Shown: in pieces, positions 19,553-28,202 of the stretch
Layout of the letters: the number at the start of each line of letters is the position of its first letter
Numbering within the stretch: position 1 is the first letter of the stretch
Source of the DNA: Acidobacteria bacterium Mor1
GTDB lineage: Bacteria > Acidobacteriota > Polarisedimenticolia > Polarisedimenticolales > Polarisedimenticolaceae
Length of the DNA: 64,000 nt
Direction of reading: 5' to 3'
NCBI GenBank assembly: GCA_001664505.1
Contig: CP011806.1
Location: 1,422,538 to 1,486,537 of the forward strand
The notes under the pieces: generated by a model
Databases searched by the model: none
The model's input: the letters and a program-made list of their open reading frames with translations, nothing else
What the model was told of the DNA's origin: nothing
Translations under genes and position numbers: made by a program

Positions 19553-19585
19553 CGGCAGCCCGGCGGCAGCCCGGCGGCAGCCCGC
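19553..19585. repeat. Three tandem 11-bp GC-rich repeats
   Basis: Three copies of CGGCAGCCCGG (the last ending GC) lie directly after the SDR stop, between two converging genes. Short simple repeat; no function seen. Confidence 0.6.
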
Positions 19586-19594
19586 GGCGGACGC

Positions 19595-20227
19595 CTAGTT
19601 GTTGGCCCGAGCGGTGGACGTAGCCAGCAGCTTGTCCTTGCCCGCGTCCTCATCCCGCACCCGGCGCAAGCGAATGCCCTGGAAGCCGTGGCGGGTCAGG
19701 CGGTACTGCAGCTCCACCTCGTGAAAGCAGAGCATGTCCACGCTGTGGTCGTGGCCTGCCAACCGCATCGGGCGGGGCGGGTCCTGGCGCTGCATCGCCG
19801 GGAACACCGCGAAGAAGCGGCCTCCCTCGACCAGGGAGCGGCGCACCTGCTCCAACATGCGGTCGATGTCCTCGAGGCGCGGCCCGACGATGGACTCGAC
19901 GGCCACCGCCACGTGGAAACTGTTGCGGAAAGGGGTCAGGTCGCGCAGGTCCCGGCGACGGAAACGCACGCTTCCGCCGACGCAACTCTTGCGCGCACGA
20001 GCCAACGTCCGGGGTGCGTAGTCGATGGCGACGCAGTGACCGAAACGATCGGCCAGTAGCGGCAGCAACGCACCGGTGCCGCAACCGAGATCGGCGACGG
20101 TCTTGCGTTCGGCGTCGGGGACCTTCTCGAGCAGCCCCTGCAGCGCGGTCAACGGCGCGGGACCGTGGCTTCGAAGCTTCTCGGTCCGGGCGAGCACGGC
20201 GTCCCAGTCTTCAGGATTCCAGAGCAC
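19595..20227 (-). CDS. Class I SAM-dependent methyltransferase
   Basis: 210 residues from GTG, chosen because GGAGG lies six bases upstream; the frame stays open a little further but without a site. Motif I is VADLGCGTGALLPLL (~45-60), followed by CVAIDYAPRTLARAR (motif II acid), FRRRDLRDL and a catalytic-region stretch FHVAVAVESIVGPRLEDIDRM. The C-terminal half ends with basic strands (YRLTRHGFQGIRLRRVRDED). A small-molecule substrate is likely but cannot be named. Confidence 0.85.
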   Translation of the reverse strand: MLWNPEDWDAVLARTEKLRSHGPAPLTALQGLLEKVPDAERKTVADLGCGTGALLPLLADRFGHCVAIDYAPRTLARARKSCVGGSVRFRRRDLRDLTPFRNSFHVAVAVESIVGPRLEDIDRMLEQVRRSLVEGGRFFAVFPAMQRQDPPRPMRLAGHDHSVDMLCFHEVELQYRLTRHGFQGIRLRRVRDEDAGKDKLLATSTARANN

Positions 20228-20339
20228 CCATGACCTCCGTCGACTCCCCCACGGCAATCAAAACTTAGGGGGAACGCCGACGAGGAATCAACGCATCCAA
20301 GTGCATTTGAAACGGGGCTCCGCGATGCGGACGAATGGC

Positions 20340-20813
20340 CTAAAGCGTAAGCTCTGCAGCGAGGAGTACGAGGATGTCATCCAACACCTCGAGTTCGCCG
20401 AGGGCCGCGCCGGCAACGGTCGGCCGCACGTGCCACACACCGTCGCGATTCGCGACGTGAAAGTACGCACCGGCGGTTTCCCAGCCGAGTACTTCCCGGC
20501 CGGAGTCGGCGCCGCGGCGCAGCACCCGGAACTGACGACCATCCCGAGTCGCCAGGAACCAGGCCGCTTCCCGTTCGCTGCGTTCGGCGCTTCCGCTACT
20601 GCAGGCGGTCGCCTCGGCCGCTGGCCGCCACTGCATGCCACGCCATTCGCCTGCACGACGCAGCGGCGAACGATCGGAAGAAGCCAGATCGGTGACGGTC
20701 CAACCGTCCCCCTCGCGGTCGGCGCGGAAACGGGGCGTTTGGTCGGCGGCGATCTCGAACCCGTCCCCTCGGCGGGCCAGGACGAACGTCGTTTCGGAAG
20801 TAACCGAGGTCAC
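20340..20813 (-). CDS. Hypothetical protein downstream of the HEAT lipoprotein
   Basis: About 157 residues. The start is uncertain: GTG at 20813 is given, but a CTG at 20822 overlapping the upstream TGA, with GGAG four bases before it, is also possible. There is no signal peptide. The sequence is beta-rich and charged (TFVLARRGDGFEIAADQTPR, AAWFLATRDGRQFRVLRR, GAYFHVANRDGVWHVRPT, LEVLDDILVLLAAELTL). I recognise no family. Position in one operon with the HEAT-repeat lipoprotein and codon use like its neighbours make it a real gene. Confidence 0.55.
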   Translation of the reverse strand: MTSVTSETTFVLARRGDGFEIAADQTPRFRADREGDGWTVTDLASSDRSPLRRAGEWRGMQWRPAAEATACSSGSAERSEREAAWFLATRDGRQFRVLRRGADSGREVLGWETAGAYFHVANRDGVWHVRPTVAGAALGELEVLDDILVLLAAELTL

Positions 20814-20818
20814 GGCGA

Positions 20819-21562
20819 TCAGCGCGCTCCGGGAAGGTGGCCGCCGGCGACCGGAGTGCTGGGCACGGTCTCGCCGCGAAGCAAACGCAGAGCGTTGGCT
20901 GCGGCGGCCCGGACGTACTCGTTGGGATCGGCGGTGGCCTGTTCGAGGATCGGCTCCGCCGCCTCGAGGCCGGAGCCTCCGAGCCCCTGGGCTGCGCGGA
21001 CCCGCAGTTCCCACTCGGCGTCGTTCTGGATCATGAAGGTGAAGGCGTCGAAGGCACCGACCGGATCCAGGCTGACGGTTCCCGCGGCCGCGGCCCGGCG
21101 GACATCCTTGTCCGGATCTTCCAGGGCCTTGCGCAGCCCGGCGATGGCCTCATCGCCACCGATCAGCGCCAGCGACTCGGCCGCGCGCTGGCGGACCCAG
21201 CGATCGGAATCCTCGGACACCTTCCGGGCCAGGGCCGCCGCCGCCCCACGGGACTCGAGGTCGCCCAGCAGCTTGGCTGCAGTGGCCCGCACGAAACCGT
21301 GGGAATCGTCCAGGGCGGTGAGCGCCTGCTCCTCGGCATCGTCGGCGCCGATCTGCACGATGGCCCACAGCGCCGTGGCCCGCACGTCGTGGTCCGGGTC
21401 GGCCAGCGCCTCGCGGATCTTGCCGACGTTGTCTTGACTGGGCTCGGAGCGCCACTCGGCGATCGCCATGCGGCGGTCGGCGGCGGAATCCCCGCAACCT
21501 GCGAGCAACGCCGGGAGCACCAGCAGCGCCGGCAGAGCGATCCTTCGTGGCAGCGTCAACAT
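20819..21562 (-). CDS. HEAT-repeat lipoprotein
   Basis: 247 residues. Lipoprotein signal peptide with lipobox LLAGC (Cys about residue 22). The rest is a chain of about six HEAT/PBS-lyase-like repeats: VGKIREALADPDHDVRATAL, ALTALDDSHGFVRATAAKLL, ALARKVSEDSDRWVRQRAAE, GLRKALEDPDKDVRRAAAA, and so on, giving a helical solenoid for protein binding in the periplasm. There is no Shine-Dalgarno; instead a perfect TATAAT lies seven bases before the ATG (21570-21575), which suggests a leaderless message. Confidence 0.85.
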   Translation of the reverse strand: MLTLPRRIALPALLVLPALLAGCGDSAADRRMAIAEWRSEPSQDNVGKIREALADPDHDVRATALWAIVQIGADDAEEQALTALDDSHGFVRATAAKLLGDLESRGAAAALARKVSEDSDRWVRQRAAESLALIGGDEAIAGLRKALEDPDKDVRRAAAAGTVSLDPVGAFDAFTFMIQNDAEWELRVRAAQGLGGSGLEAAEPILEQATADPNEYVRAAAANALRLLRGETVPSTPVAGGHLPGAR

Positions 21563-21642
21563 CGAGACGATTATAGGACGAGGGCGCGAGAGGCCCCCAT
21601 CGCGCCGGCGATTCCCGCGGGCGAACGCCCGCAGGGGCGAGG

Positions 21643-22377
21643 CTAGCGCCCGCGCCGCAGGCGGAAACCGAGCTGATGCTGGGTCGCGACCACCGCCTCA
21701 CGCAACTCGAGCCCCGACGCACGCTGGGCCGCCAGGGTTGCCGGGACCATGCCGGCGGTGGCTCCCAGCCCGGCGACGGCGCCGGGAACCTCGTGGAAGC
21801 GATGGCCGTTGCGGTCTTCCAGCACCAGGGTCGCGGCTCCCCGGGCGTTGGTGCCCGAGACGACCACCGAAGCCGCTCCCATCCGGCGCAACTGCCGCGC
21901 CCCGTCGATGGCCGAGGTCTCCCACTCGGAGCCTCCGCAAAAGGCGGGCAGGTCGGTGTCCCGCAGGGCGACCACCTCCGCCCTGGGGAACAGGTGCTCG
22001 CGAATGGCGGCGAGGACATCGTCGTCCATCACCCGGGTCTCACCGACATGAACTACCGGCGCGACCACCAGGTCCATCGGGCCGTAGGTGTCGATCATCT
22101 CGGCGATCAATCGGACCTGCTGGCGGTCGCGGACGATGCCGATCCGGCCGTGACGCGGCGCCGCTCCGGCGCAGACCATCTCGAACTGTTGCGCCAACAG
22201 GGTCAGAGTCACCGGTTCGATCGACTCGACCCGCACCCGGTCGGCGGCGAGGACCGCAGTCACGATGGTGCGCGGTAGGCACTGCTGCTCGGCGATCAAC
22301 CCGGCGTCGGCGGTGGTTCCCTCGAGGCCGAGGTTGTCGGCCGCGTGGACGCTCAACACTGCCGGGAGGGTGGCCAT
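21643..22377 (-). CDS. ThiD/PfkB-like kinase fold protein with altered catalytic motif
   Basis: 244 residues. The layout follows phosphomethylpyrimidine kinase (ThiD): an N-terminal substrate region (SVHAADNLGLEGTTADAGL, where ThiD has DPSGGAGIQADL), ...PRTIVTAVLAADRVRVESIEP, and a C-terminal anion-hole region. That last motif, usually GTGCT with catalytic Cys, reads GLGAT here, and the substrate motif is also changed. So the fold is supported but the HMP-P kinase reaction is doubtful. The ATG overlaps the upstream stop in TGATG. No thi genes are nearby. Confidence 0.65.
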   Translation of the reverse strand: MATLPAVLSVHAADNLGLEGTTADAGLIAEQQCLPRTIVTAVLAADRVRVESIEPVTLTLLAQQFEMVCAGAAPRHGRIGIVRDRQQVRLIAEMIDTYGPMDLVVAPVVHVGETRVMDDDVLAAIREHLFPRAEVVALRDTDLPAFCGGSEWETSAIDGARQLRRMGAASVVVSGTNARGAATLVLEDRNGHRFHEVPGAVAGLGATAGMVPATLAAQRASGLELREAVVATQHQLGFRLRRGR

Positions 22378-22634
22378 CAGCTCTCCCCGCCGGCCCCGCC
22401 CCGCAAGATGCGCCGTAGCGCCGTCGCGTCGGACAACGCGGCGAGAAGATCCAGCAACCCCAGACCGCTGACCGCGCCGCGGAACCAGCCGGACTCCAGC
22501 CAGCCACCCAGGGCGGTGGTGGCGAAAACCAGCGTCCCCTTCTCCCATAGCGGCGTCCAGGGCGCGATCAACAGGAACACACCCAGTCCCGCGAACAGGT
22601 AGACGCGCATGGCGCGATGGAGTTGTGCGGCCAA
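22377..22634 (-). CDS. Small membrane protein of unknown function
   Basis: 85 residues. A TTG start is preferred because GGGAG lies six bases upstream; the later ATG (residue 9) has no site. One or two membrane segments are visible (VYLFAGLGVFLLIAPWTPL and a weaker TTALGGWLESGWFRGAVSGLGLLDLL), with a short basic C-terminus (ALRRILRGGAGGES). It is translationally coupled to the ThiD-like gene (TGATG). No family recognised. Confidence 0.65.
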   Translation of the reverse strand: MAAQLHRAMRVYLFAGLGVFLLIAPWTPLWEKGTLVFATTALGGWLESGWFRGAVSGLGLLDLLAALSDATALRRILRGGAGGES

Positions 22635-22777
22635 AGCAGACTCCCGGCAGGTTACCGGGGCATCCTAGTGCCCTGCCCCGGGCGGCTGCCACCCATTTCC
22701 CCGGAGGCGCCGCCCCGCAGGACGCGGTCCTGGATCGACTCGGGGATGGGGGGTGGCGGAGCAGCGACCCACCCGAT

Positions 22778-22783
22778 TAGACT
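22778..22783 (+). promoter_or_regulatory. Putative -10 box of a leaderless transcript
   Basis: TAGACT ends six bases before the ATG of the DegT aminotransferase gene, and there is no Shine-Dalgarno in between. Transcription from this box would begin at or next to the start codon. Confidence 0.4.
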
Positions 22784-22789
22784 CCCGGC

Positions 22790-23926
22790 ATGCAAAAACC
22801 CGTACCCCTGCTCGATCTAAAGGCGCAGTTCGACGGATTGCGCGAACCGGTCTACGAGGCGATCCGCGAGGTCGTCGAATCCCAGGGGTTCGTGCTCGGC
22901 CCACGGGTCGAGGCCTTCGAGGCGGACGTCGCGGCCTACACCGGCGCGAAGCACGCCATCGGCTGCGCCTCGGGGAGCGACGCGCTGATCCTGGCCCTGG
23001 CGGCCCTGGAGATCGGCGAAGGAGATCAGGTGCTCACGAGCCCCTTCTCCTTCTTTGCCAGCGCCTCCTGCGCCTACCGGGTCGGCGCCCGGCCGATCTT
23101 CGCCGATATCGACGCCGAGACCTTCAACCTGGATCCCGAGTCGGTGGAGCAGGCGATCACCGACCGGACCAAGGCGCTGATGCCGGTGCACCTGTTCGGA
23201 CAGTGCGCCGAGATGGAGTCGATCGGCGCCCTGGCCGAGAGCAAGGGCCTGCCGGTCGTCGAGGACGCGGCCCAGGCCCTCGGGGCCCGCTACGAGACCG
23301 ACGGTGGGCTGCGCATGGCCGGAGCCATCGGCGGTATCGGCTGCTACTCGTTCTTCCCGTCGAAGAACCTGGGCGGCTTCGGTGACGGCGGCATGGTGGT
23401 CACCTCCGACGATGCCCTGGCCGAGCGGCTGCGCATCCTGCGGGTCCACGGCGGACGGCAGATGTACCACCACCCCTTCGTCGGCTGGAACAGCCGGCTG
23501 GACGCACTCCAGGCGGTAGTGCTGCAGATCAAGCTCAAGCACCTCGACGCCTGGTCCGAGGGTCGGGCCAAAAACGCGGCCCGCTACGATCGCTGGTTCG
23601 AGGAGACCGGCCTGCCGACCGAGGGAAAGATCAAGCTGCCGGTTCGCATGCCCCGGGCCCGGCACATCTTCAACCAGTACACCCTGCGGGTGGAACAGCG
23701 GGACGCGCTACGGGAACACCTGGCGGGACGGGGTATCGGCCAGAGCGTCTACTACCCGGTGCCCCTGCATCTGCAGGAGTGCTTTGCCGAACTGGGCTAC
23801 CGGGAGGGAGACTTCCCCAGGGCCGAACAGGCCTGCAAGGAGGTCATCTCGCTCCCGGTCTACCCCGAGCTCGGCGAGGAGCAGCAGCGCGTCGTCGTCG
23901 ACGCACTGGTCGACTTCTACCGCTAG
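22790..23926 (+). CDS. DegT/DnrJ/EryC1/StrS-family sugar aminotransferase
   Basis: 378 residues. PLP-dependent aminotransferase acting on nucleotide-activated keto-sugars. Motifs: VPLLDLKAQFDGLREPVYEAI, GCASGSDALILALAAL (phosphate contact), SPFSFFASASCAYRVGARPIFADID, VVEDAAQALGA (Asp to the pyridine N), YSFFPSKNLGGFGDGG with the Schiff-base Lys (~194), GWNSRLDALQA, and the C-terminal FNQYTLR. The family member type (VPLLDL..., SQGFVLGP) is that of surface-polysaccharide amino-sugar pathways. It opens the EPS region, 25 nt from a convergent exported-protein gene. Confidence 0.9.
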   Translation: MQKPVPLLDLKAQFDGLREPVYEAIREVVESQGFVLGPRVEAFEADVAAYTGAKHAIGCASGSDALILALAALEIGEGDQVLTSPFSFFASASCAYRVGARPIFADIDAETFNLDPESVEQAITDRTKALMPVHLFGQCAEMESIGALAESKGLPVVEDAAQALGARYETDGGLRMAGAIGGIGCYSFFPSKNLGGFGDGGMVVTSDDALAERLRILRVHGGRQMYHHPFVGWNSRLDALQAVVLQIKLKHLDAWSEGRAKNAARYDRWFEETGLPTEGKIKLPVRMPRARHIFNQYTLRVEQRDALREHLAGRGIGQSVYYPVPLHLQECFAELGYREGDFPRAEQACKEVISLPVYPELGEEQQRVVVDALVDFYR

Positions 23927-23951
23927 CGCCTCGCAAGGGACAAGGACTCGA

Positions 23952-24500
23952 TCAGGGAGCCGCGGGGCTGGCCGCGGTCTCGTCGTCGTCGTCATCGTCG
24001 ACGACGCTGTAGATCAGCGCCACACCGGCGAGGATGCCGACGACCACCCAGACCTTGTTGGTGTTGGAGAGGCCGGCCCAGCGGGTGCCGAGGCTGGGGT
24101 TGATCTGAGCGTTGATCCCGGCGGCAGAATCGGCGGAGACCTGCTGGAGGTCCCGGCGGGCCAGCTCGCCCCGAGCCAGGGTCACCGGCTGGGAGGCAAC
24201 CGGCGACGCTTCACCGGACGCATCCCGGACCGCCAGCGCGTAGGTTCCGGGATTCAGATCGGCGAAGCCGTAGATGCCGTCCTGATCGGCCGAAGCCTCG
24301 GCGACTTGCTCACCCTCGGCATCGAACAGCACCACCTCGAGTTCGGTGGCCGGCTTGCCGGCCTCGTCGAGCAGCATGCCTTCGAGAGTCGCGCCCTGCC
24401 CCATGGCCCAGACCGGCGTGACCATCAGCACGAGGGTGAGAATGAGGAGACGCGCCACGTTGCGGCGCCAGGGGGTGGCCTTCTCGGTCAGCGAGTTCAT
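23952..24500 (-). CDS. Exported regulatory-like protein with hydrophobic-acidic-SPAAP C-terminal tail (tail family member A)
   Basis: 182 residues, ATG with GGAGG upstream. A long-n-region signal peptide ends near residue 34 (LLILTLVLMVTPVWAMGQ). Residues ~36-115 are a carboxypeptidase-regulatory/SdrD-B-like beta-sandwich (LEGMLLDEAGKPATELEVVL, GIYGFADLNPGTYAL). A linker leads to a hydrophobic segment (~148-165, VWVVVGILAGVALIYSVV), a run of six Asp, and the ending ETAASPAAP. The same C-terminal plan recurs in the genes at 25273, 50936 and 51652. It diverges in sequence from them elsewhere, so the tail is the conserved part. Confidence 0.85.
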   Translation of the reverse strand: MNSLTEKATPWRRNVARLLILTLVLMVTPVWAMGQGATLEGMLLDEAGKPATELEVVLFDAEGEQVAEASADQDGIYGFADLNPGTYALAVRDASGEASPVASQPVTLARGELARRDLQQVSADSAAGINAQINPSLGTRWAGLSNTNKVWVVVGILAGVALIYSVVDDDDDDETAASPAAP

Positions 24501-24539
24501 GACTTCCTCCGGGTGAGCGGCGTCGTGCCGGGCTCGTCT

Positions 24540-25097
24540 TCAGGAATCGACGGTCTCGAAGATATCGGATCTGCGGTAAAGAGGATAGAAGGGCCAGCGA
24601 GAAAGCTTCTCGGTCCCCCCCTGTTCCCGGTCGACCAGGCAGAGCACGGCGACCACCTCATGGCCGGCCTCGAGCACCGCGTCGATCGCCTTGAGGGTCG
24701 AGCCTCCGCTGGTCACCACGTCGTCGACGACGATGACCTTGGATTCGGGCTCGAGATCTCCCTCGATCTGGCGTCCGGTGCCGTGCCCCTTGCTCTCCTT
24801 GCGCACGATGAAGGCGCGCAGCGGCTCCTCCCCCTCCTGATGGCTCAATGCGGCCACCGGGCAGACGATCGGGTCGGCTCCCAGGGTCATCCCGCCGATG
24901 GCGTCGGCGCGAATCCCGTGCTCTTTCAAGGTGTCGAGGATCACCCGGGCGGTCAGCCAGGCGCCGTCGGGGCGCAGGGTGGTCTTCTTCGAATCGAAGT
25001 AGAAGTTGCTCTTCTGCCCCGACGCCAGGACGAACTCCCCGAACATGAGCGAGTGCTCCTTGAGCAAGTCCTTCAAACGCGCCTTGTGATCACCCAT
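24540..25097 (-). CDS. pyrE: Orotate phosphoribosyltransferase
   Basis: 185 residues, the single-domain form. Converts orotate and PRPP to OMP in pyrimidine synthesis. Seen: LASGQKSNFYFDSKKTTLRPDG (orotate and PRPP contacts), GGMTLGADPIVCPVAALS, FIVRKESKGHGTGRQIEG and the PRPP-binding VIVVDDVVTSGGSTLKAIDAV (~118-135). GAGAGGG lies upstream of the ATG. It sits 39 nt upstream of the tail-family gene at 23952 on the same strand, which may place a housekeeping gene and an EPS-associated gene in one transcript. Confidence 0.96.
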   Translation of the reverse strand: MGDHKARLKDLLKEHSLMFGEFVLASGQKSNFYFDSKKTTLRPDGAWLTARVILDTLKEHGIRADAIGGMTLGADPIVCPVAALSHQEGEEPLRAFIVRKESKGHGTGRQIEGDLEPESKVIVVDDVVTSGGSTLKAIDAVLEAGHEVVAVLCLVDREQGGTEKLSRWPFYPLYRRSDIFETVDS

Positions 25098-25174
25098 TCA
25101 GAAGTCCCTCTCTGCGCTCAGGCCGCAGCATTTTCGCCCTGATTCCGTCCAAAAAGAAAGAATAACCAAAATAT

Positions 25175-25203
25175 TTGCACCACGCTCTTTCAGTCACTAT
25201 GTT
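25175..25203 (+). promoter_or_regulatory. Putative promoter of tail-family gene B
   Basis: TTGCAC (25175-25180), 17 nt, TATGTT (25198-25203) in an AT-rich patch between pyrE and the exported gene. Predicted transcription start near 25210, about 60 nt before the ATG. Confidence 0.45.
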
Positions 25204-25272
25204 CCGGCCCCGAACGCCCGTGGGGAAGGTCCGACGGCCAGCACCCCAATGTATCTCAAGGAGTCGGAAGTC

Positions 25273-25806
25273 ATGATCGAACGGTTTCGTAGCAAGGCGG
25301 CCTCGCCGGTTGTTTTCCTCGTTCTTCTCGTCTCGATGAGCCTTCCGGCATGGTCTGCCGGGCCGGTCCTCAGCGGCCAGGTGCTGAGCCTGAGCCAGGA
25401 CAACGCCCCGCTGGCCGGCGCCCAGGTGCTCGCCCGCAACACCGAGAGCGGCGAGACCTACCGCTCCGCGATCACCGCCGCCGACGGCAGCTTCAGCCTC
25501 GAAGGCCTGCCGGCCGCCGAGTACGACCTGGCCGTCGAACACGGTGACGGCGTCTACGTGATGCCCGCCGCCATGAAGCTGACTCCGGTCACCCCCCAAA
25601 ACGTTCAGCTCGGCGTTCGCGCCAACGCGAAGGCCAACAAGACCAACAAGAAGCGCAACGCCTCGACCCGTCAGGGAGCCGGCAAGTCCCTGTGGTCGAA
25701 CCCGCTGACCGCTACCGGCATCGTGCTGGGCTCGGCCATCGTCGTCGGCGTCGTCGTGGACGAAGCGGACTCCGACGATGACAACAGCAGCCCGAGCGCC
25801 CCTTAA
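25273..25806 (+). CDS. Exported regulatory-like protein with hydrophobic-acidic-SPSAP tail (tail family member B)
   Basis: 177 residues from the ATG at 25273, chosen because AAGGAG lies nine bases upstream; an earlier in-frame ATG at 25249 has none. Signal peptide ~1-29 (SPVVFLVLLVSMSLPAWSAG). Regulatory-like beta domain ~30-105 (SGQVLSLSQDNAPLAGAQVL, DGSFSLEGLPAAEYDLAV). Then a very basic linker (ANAKANKTNKKRNASTRQ), a hydrophobic segment (~143-162, ATGIVLGSAIVVGVVV), an acidic cluster (DEADSDDD) and NSSPSAP. It is immediately upstream of the first Wzc gene on the same strand. Confidence 0.88.
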   Translation: MIERFRSKAASPVVFLVLLVSMSLPAWSAGPVLSGQVLSLSQDNAPLAGAQVLARNTESGETYRSAITAADGSFSLEGLPAAEYDLAVEHGDGVYVMPAAMKLTPVTPQNVQLGVRANAKANKTNKKRNASTRQGAGKSLWSNPLTATGIVLGSAIVVGVVVDEADSDDDNSSPSAP

Positions 25807-25873
25807 ACTTTAATTAACAGCGACAATCACTTTAAGCTGTTGATTATTTAGACACATTCCGGTCATAATCACG

Positions 25874-28192
25874 ATGATGATGAACCGGCCACAGGCCGAC
25901 GCCGAAACTCCCGTAGGACGCGAGGAAGCGTCCCAAGAGATCAACCTCCTCGACTACTGGCGCATCCTCCGTGAACGCCGGGCAGTGGTCGTGGTCACGG
26001 TCTTTCTGGCCGTTGTTCTCGGGGCGCTCCACGCTTTCCTCAGCATCCCGAAGTATCAGGGGAAAACGACCCTGGAGATCCAGCGGCAAGGGCCCGACAT
26101 CCTCACCTTCGAGGATGTGGTCGGATCCGATCCGCTGGGCTACCAGGACTTCTACCAGACCCAGTACAAGATCATGCAGAGCCGGACGGTGCTGCGGATG
26201 GCGATCCAGCGGGTCGACCTCCTGCACCGCCCCGAGTACGTCAATCGCAAGCAGCCTCCGGTCAAGCGCCTCGTGCGCTGGACCAAATCCACGCTGCTGG
26301 GCAGCACCAGCACTGACGACCCGCTCGACAAGGCGCTCCAGTTCCTGGAAGAACGGCTGCGGGTAAGCCCGGTCCGGGCAAGCCACCTGGTGGAGGTCTC
26401 GGTGACCGACCGCCATCCGGAGTTGGCCCGCGACCTGGCCAACGCGGTGGCCGACGCCTACCAGCAGTTCAGCCTGGAAGCCCGCTACAACATGACCGAG
26501 CAGGCCAGCGAGTTCCTGACCAAGGAGGTCGCCCGGCTGCAACACGAGATCACCGACCTGGAGCGCGAGCTTCAGGAGTACGGCACCGACCGGGCGCTGG
26601 TGGCGCTCCGTGACGGCCGTGAAGACATCAGCGAGGCAGCCCTCGCCGGGCTCAACGCCGGACTGACCGAGGCCCGCGGCCGTCTGGCCCTGGCCCAGGC
26701 ACGCTTCGAGAGCGTGCGGGACTCCGCCGACGCGGCCCTGCCCGAAGTGACCAACAGCCCGCTGATCAACCACCTCAAGCAGGAACACGCGCAAGTCGAA
26801 CGGCGCTATGGCCAGATGGCCGGCCGCTTCCGCGACGACTGGCCGGGGCTCGCCGAACTGCGCGACGAATTGCAGCAGGCAACCACCCGGCTACAGTCCG
26901 AGGTCGCCTCCCTGGCCAACCAGGTGCGCAGCGGGGCGGCCGCCGAGTACGAGCAGCGGCTGGGCGAGGTCTCGCACCTCGAACGCGAGGTCGACCGTCA
27001 GAAGCTCGAGGTTCAGCGGGTCAACCGGGACGCCATCGAGTACGCCTCGCTGGGCGCCGAGATCGCCACCCGGCGCAAGGTGCTCGACGAGCTGGTCGCC
27101 CGTCAGAGCGAAACCCAAACCTCGGAACAGCTGCGCGGCACCCGCGCCAGCAATATCCGCGTGGTCGACCGGGCCGAAACCCCGGACGTGCCCGCGTATC
27201 CCCGCAAGACCCTCAGCCTGATGATGGCGATGATCATGGGCGTGGGCTGCGGCGTGGTGGGCGCCTTCCTGCTGCACTACGTCGACAACACGATCAAGAA
27301 CGAGGTCGATATCCAGCGCAGTGCCGGGGGTATCCCGGTGATGGGACACATCCCGCTCTACGAACCGCTGCGCGTGGTCTACGGCGGACAGCAGCTCCCC
27401 GGCGAAGAGCCGGCCGCGAAAGCGGATGCGGAGCCCAACTCCGACCTGGCCAGCCAACAGGACCCCCGCTCCAGCTTCGCCGAGGCGTTTCGCAACCTGC
27501 GCACCTCGCTGATGCTGGCCTCGGCGGATCAACCGCCCAAGACCCTGGTCGTCACCTCCTGCGAACCTTCCGACGGCAAGTCGACGGTGTCGCTGAACCT
27601 GGCCAGCGTCCTGCTTCAGATGGGCCGCAAGGTCGCTCTGATCGACGCCGACCTGCGCAAGCCGCGCATCGCCAAGGCGCTGGGGCTCCCCAACAACGTC
27701 GGCCTTTCGAACTACCTCAGCGGCAACGCCGAAGTCGGCGAATTGTTCCAGCAGTGCGCCATCGAGGGACTGCAGGTGATCACCAGCGGGCCGATCCCGC
27801 CCAACCCCTCGGAACTGCTGGTCTCAAACGGCCTCGAGGCGTTGATCACCCGGCTGTCCAACGAGGAGGGCTTCGACCACATCCTCGTCGATTCGCCGCC
27901 GGTGATTCAGGTCGCCGACAGCATGATCCTGTCGTCCAAGCTCGACGCCACCATCCTGGTCGTGCGCGCCGGCAAGACCACCCGCGAGGCGCTGTCCACC
28001 GGTGCGTCGCGCCTCCTGACCCGCCGGGCCAACGCCATCGGAGTGGTGCTCAACGCCGTCCCCGAAGGGTCCTCGTACTACGCCTACGGACGCTACTCCT
28101 ATCGCTACGGCTACGGAGAAGAGGAACCGAAGAAGCGGGGCGCCCTGGCGCGCCTGACCCGCGCGGCGAGCCGCCAGAAACGAGCCAGTTAG
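25874..28192 (+). CDS. Wzc-type polysaccharide co-polymerase and tyrosine autokinase (module 1)
   Basis: 772 residues. N-terminal Wzz domain with first membrane helix ~38-58, long coiled-coil periplasmic part (~190-430), second helix ~445-467 (MMAMIMGVGCGVVGAFLLHYV), then a cytoplasmic BY-kinase: Walker A CEPSDGKSTVSLNL (~563), Walker A' LIDADLRKPR, Walker B ILVDSPP. The C-terminus carries a tyrosine cluster (SSYYAYGRYSYRYGYG) for autophosphorylation. Known role: sets chain length and drives capsule/EPS export with Wza. Three ATGs in a row open the gene with no clear ribosome site. It is paralogous to the gene at 46136. Confidence 0.93.
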   Translation: MMMNRPQADAETPVGREEASQEINLLDYWRILRERRAVVVVTVFLAVVLGALHAFLSIPKYQGKTTLEIQRQGPDILTFEDVVGSDPLGYQDFYQTQYKIMQSRTVLRMAIQRVDLLHRPEYVNRKQPPVKRLVRWTKSTLLGSTSTDDPLDKALQFLEERLRVSPVRASHLVEVSVTDRHPELARDLANAVADAYQQFSLEARYNMTEQASEFLTKEVARLQHEITDLERELQEYGTDRALVALRDGREDISEAALAGLNAGLTEARGRLALAQARFESVRDSADAALPEVTNSPLINHLKQEHAQVERRYGQMAGRFRDDWPGLAELRDELQQATTRLQSEVASLANQVRSGAAAEYEQRLGEVSHLEREVDRQKLEVQRVNRDAIEYASLGAEIATRRKVLDELVARQSETQTSEQLRGTRASNIRVVDRAETPDVPAYPRKTLSLMMAMIMGVGCGVVGAFLLHYVDNTIKNEVDIQRSAGGIPVMGHIPLYEPLRVVYGGQQLPGEEPAAKADAEPNSDLASQQDPRSSFAEAFRNLRTSLMLASADQPPKTLVVTSCEPSDGKSTVSLNLASVLLQMGRKVALIDADLRKPRIAKALGLPNNVGLSNYLSGNAEVGELFQQCAIEGLQVITSGPIPPNPSELLVSNGLEALITRLSNEEGFDHILVDSPPVIQVADSMILSSKLDATILVVRAGKTTREALSTGASRLLTRRANAIGVVLNAVPEGSSYYAYGRYSYRYGYGEEEPKKRGALARLTRAASRQKRAS

Positions 28193-28202
28193 AACTCCGG
28201 GA

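Noticed and set aside
23952-25806. Tail proteins as PEP-CTERM or LPXTG substrates
   Set aside because: No PEP or LPXTG motif before the hydrophobic segment, and the residues after it are acidic rather than basic. They were therefore kept as a separate tail type.
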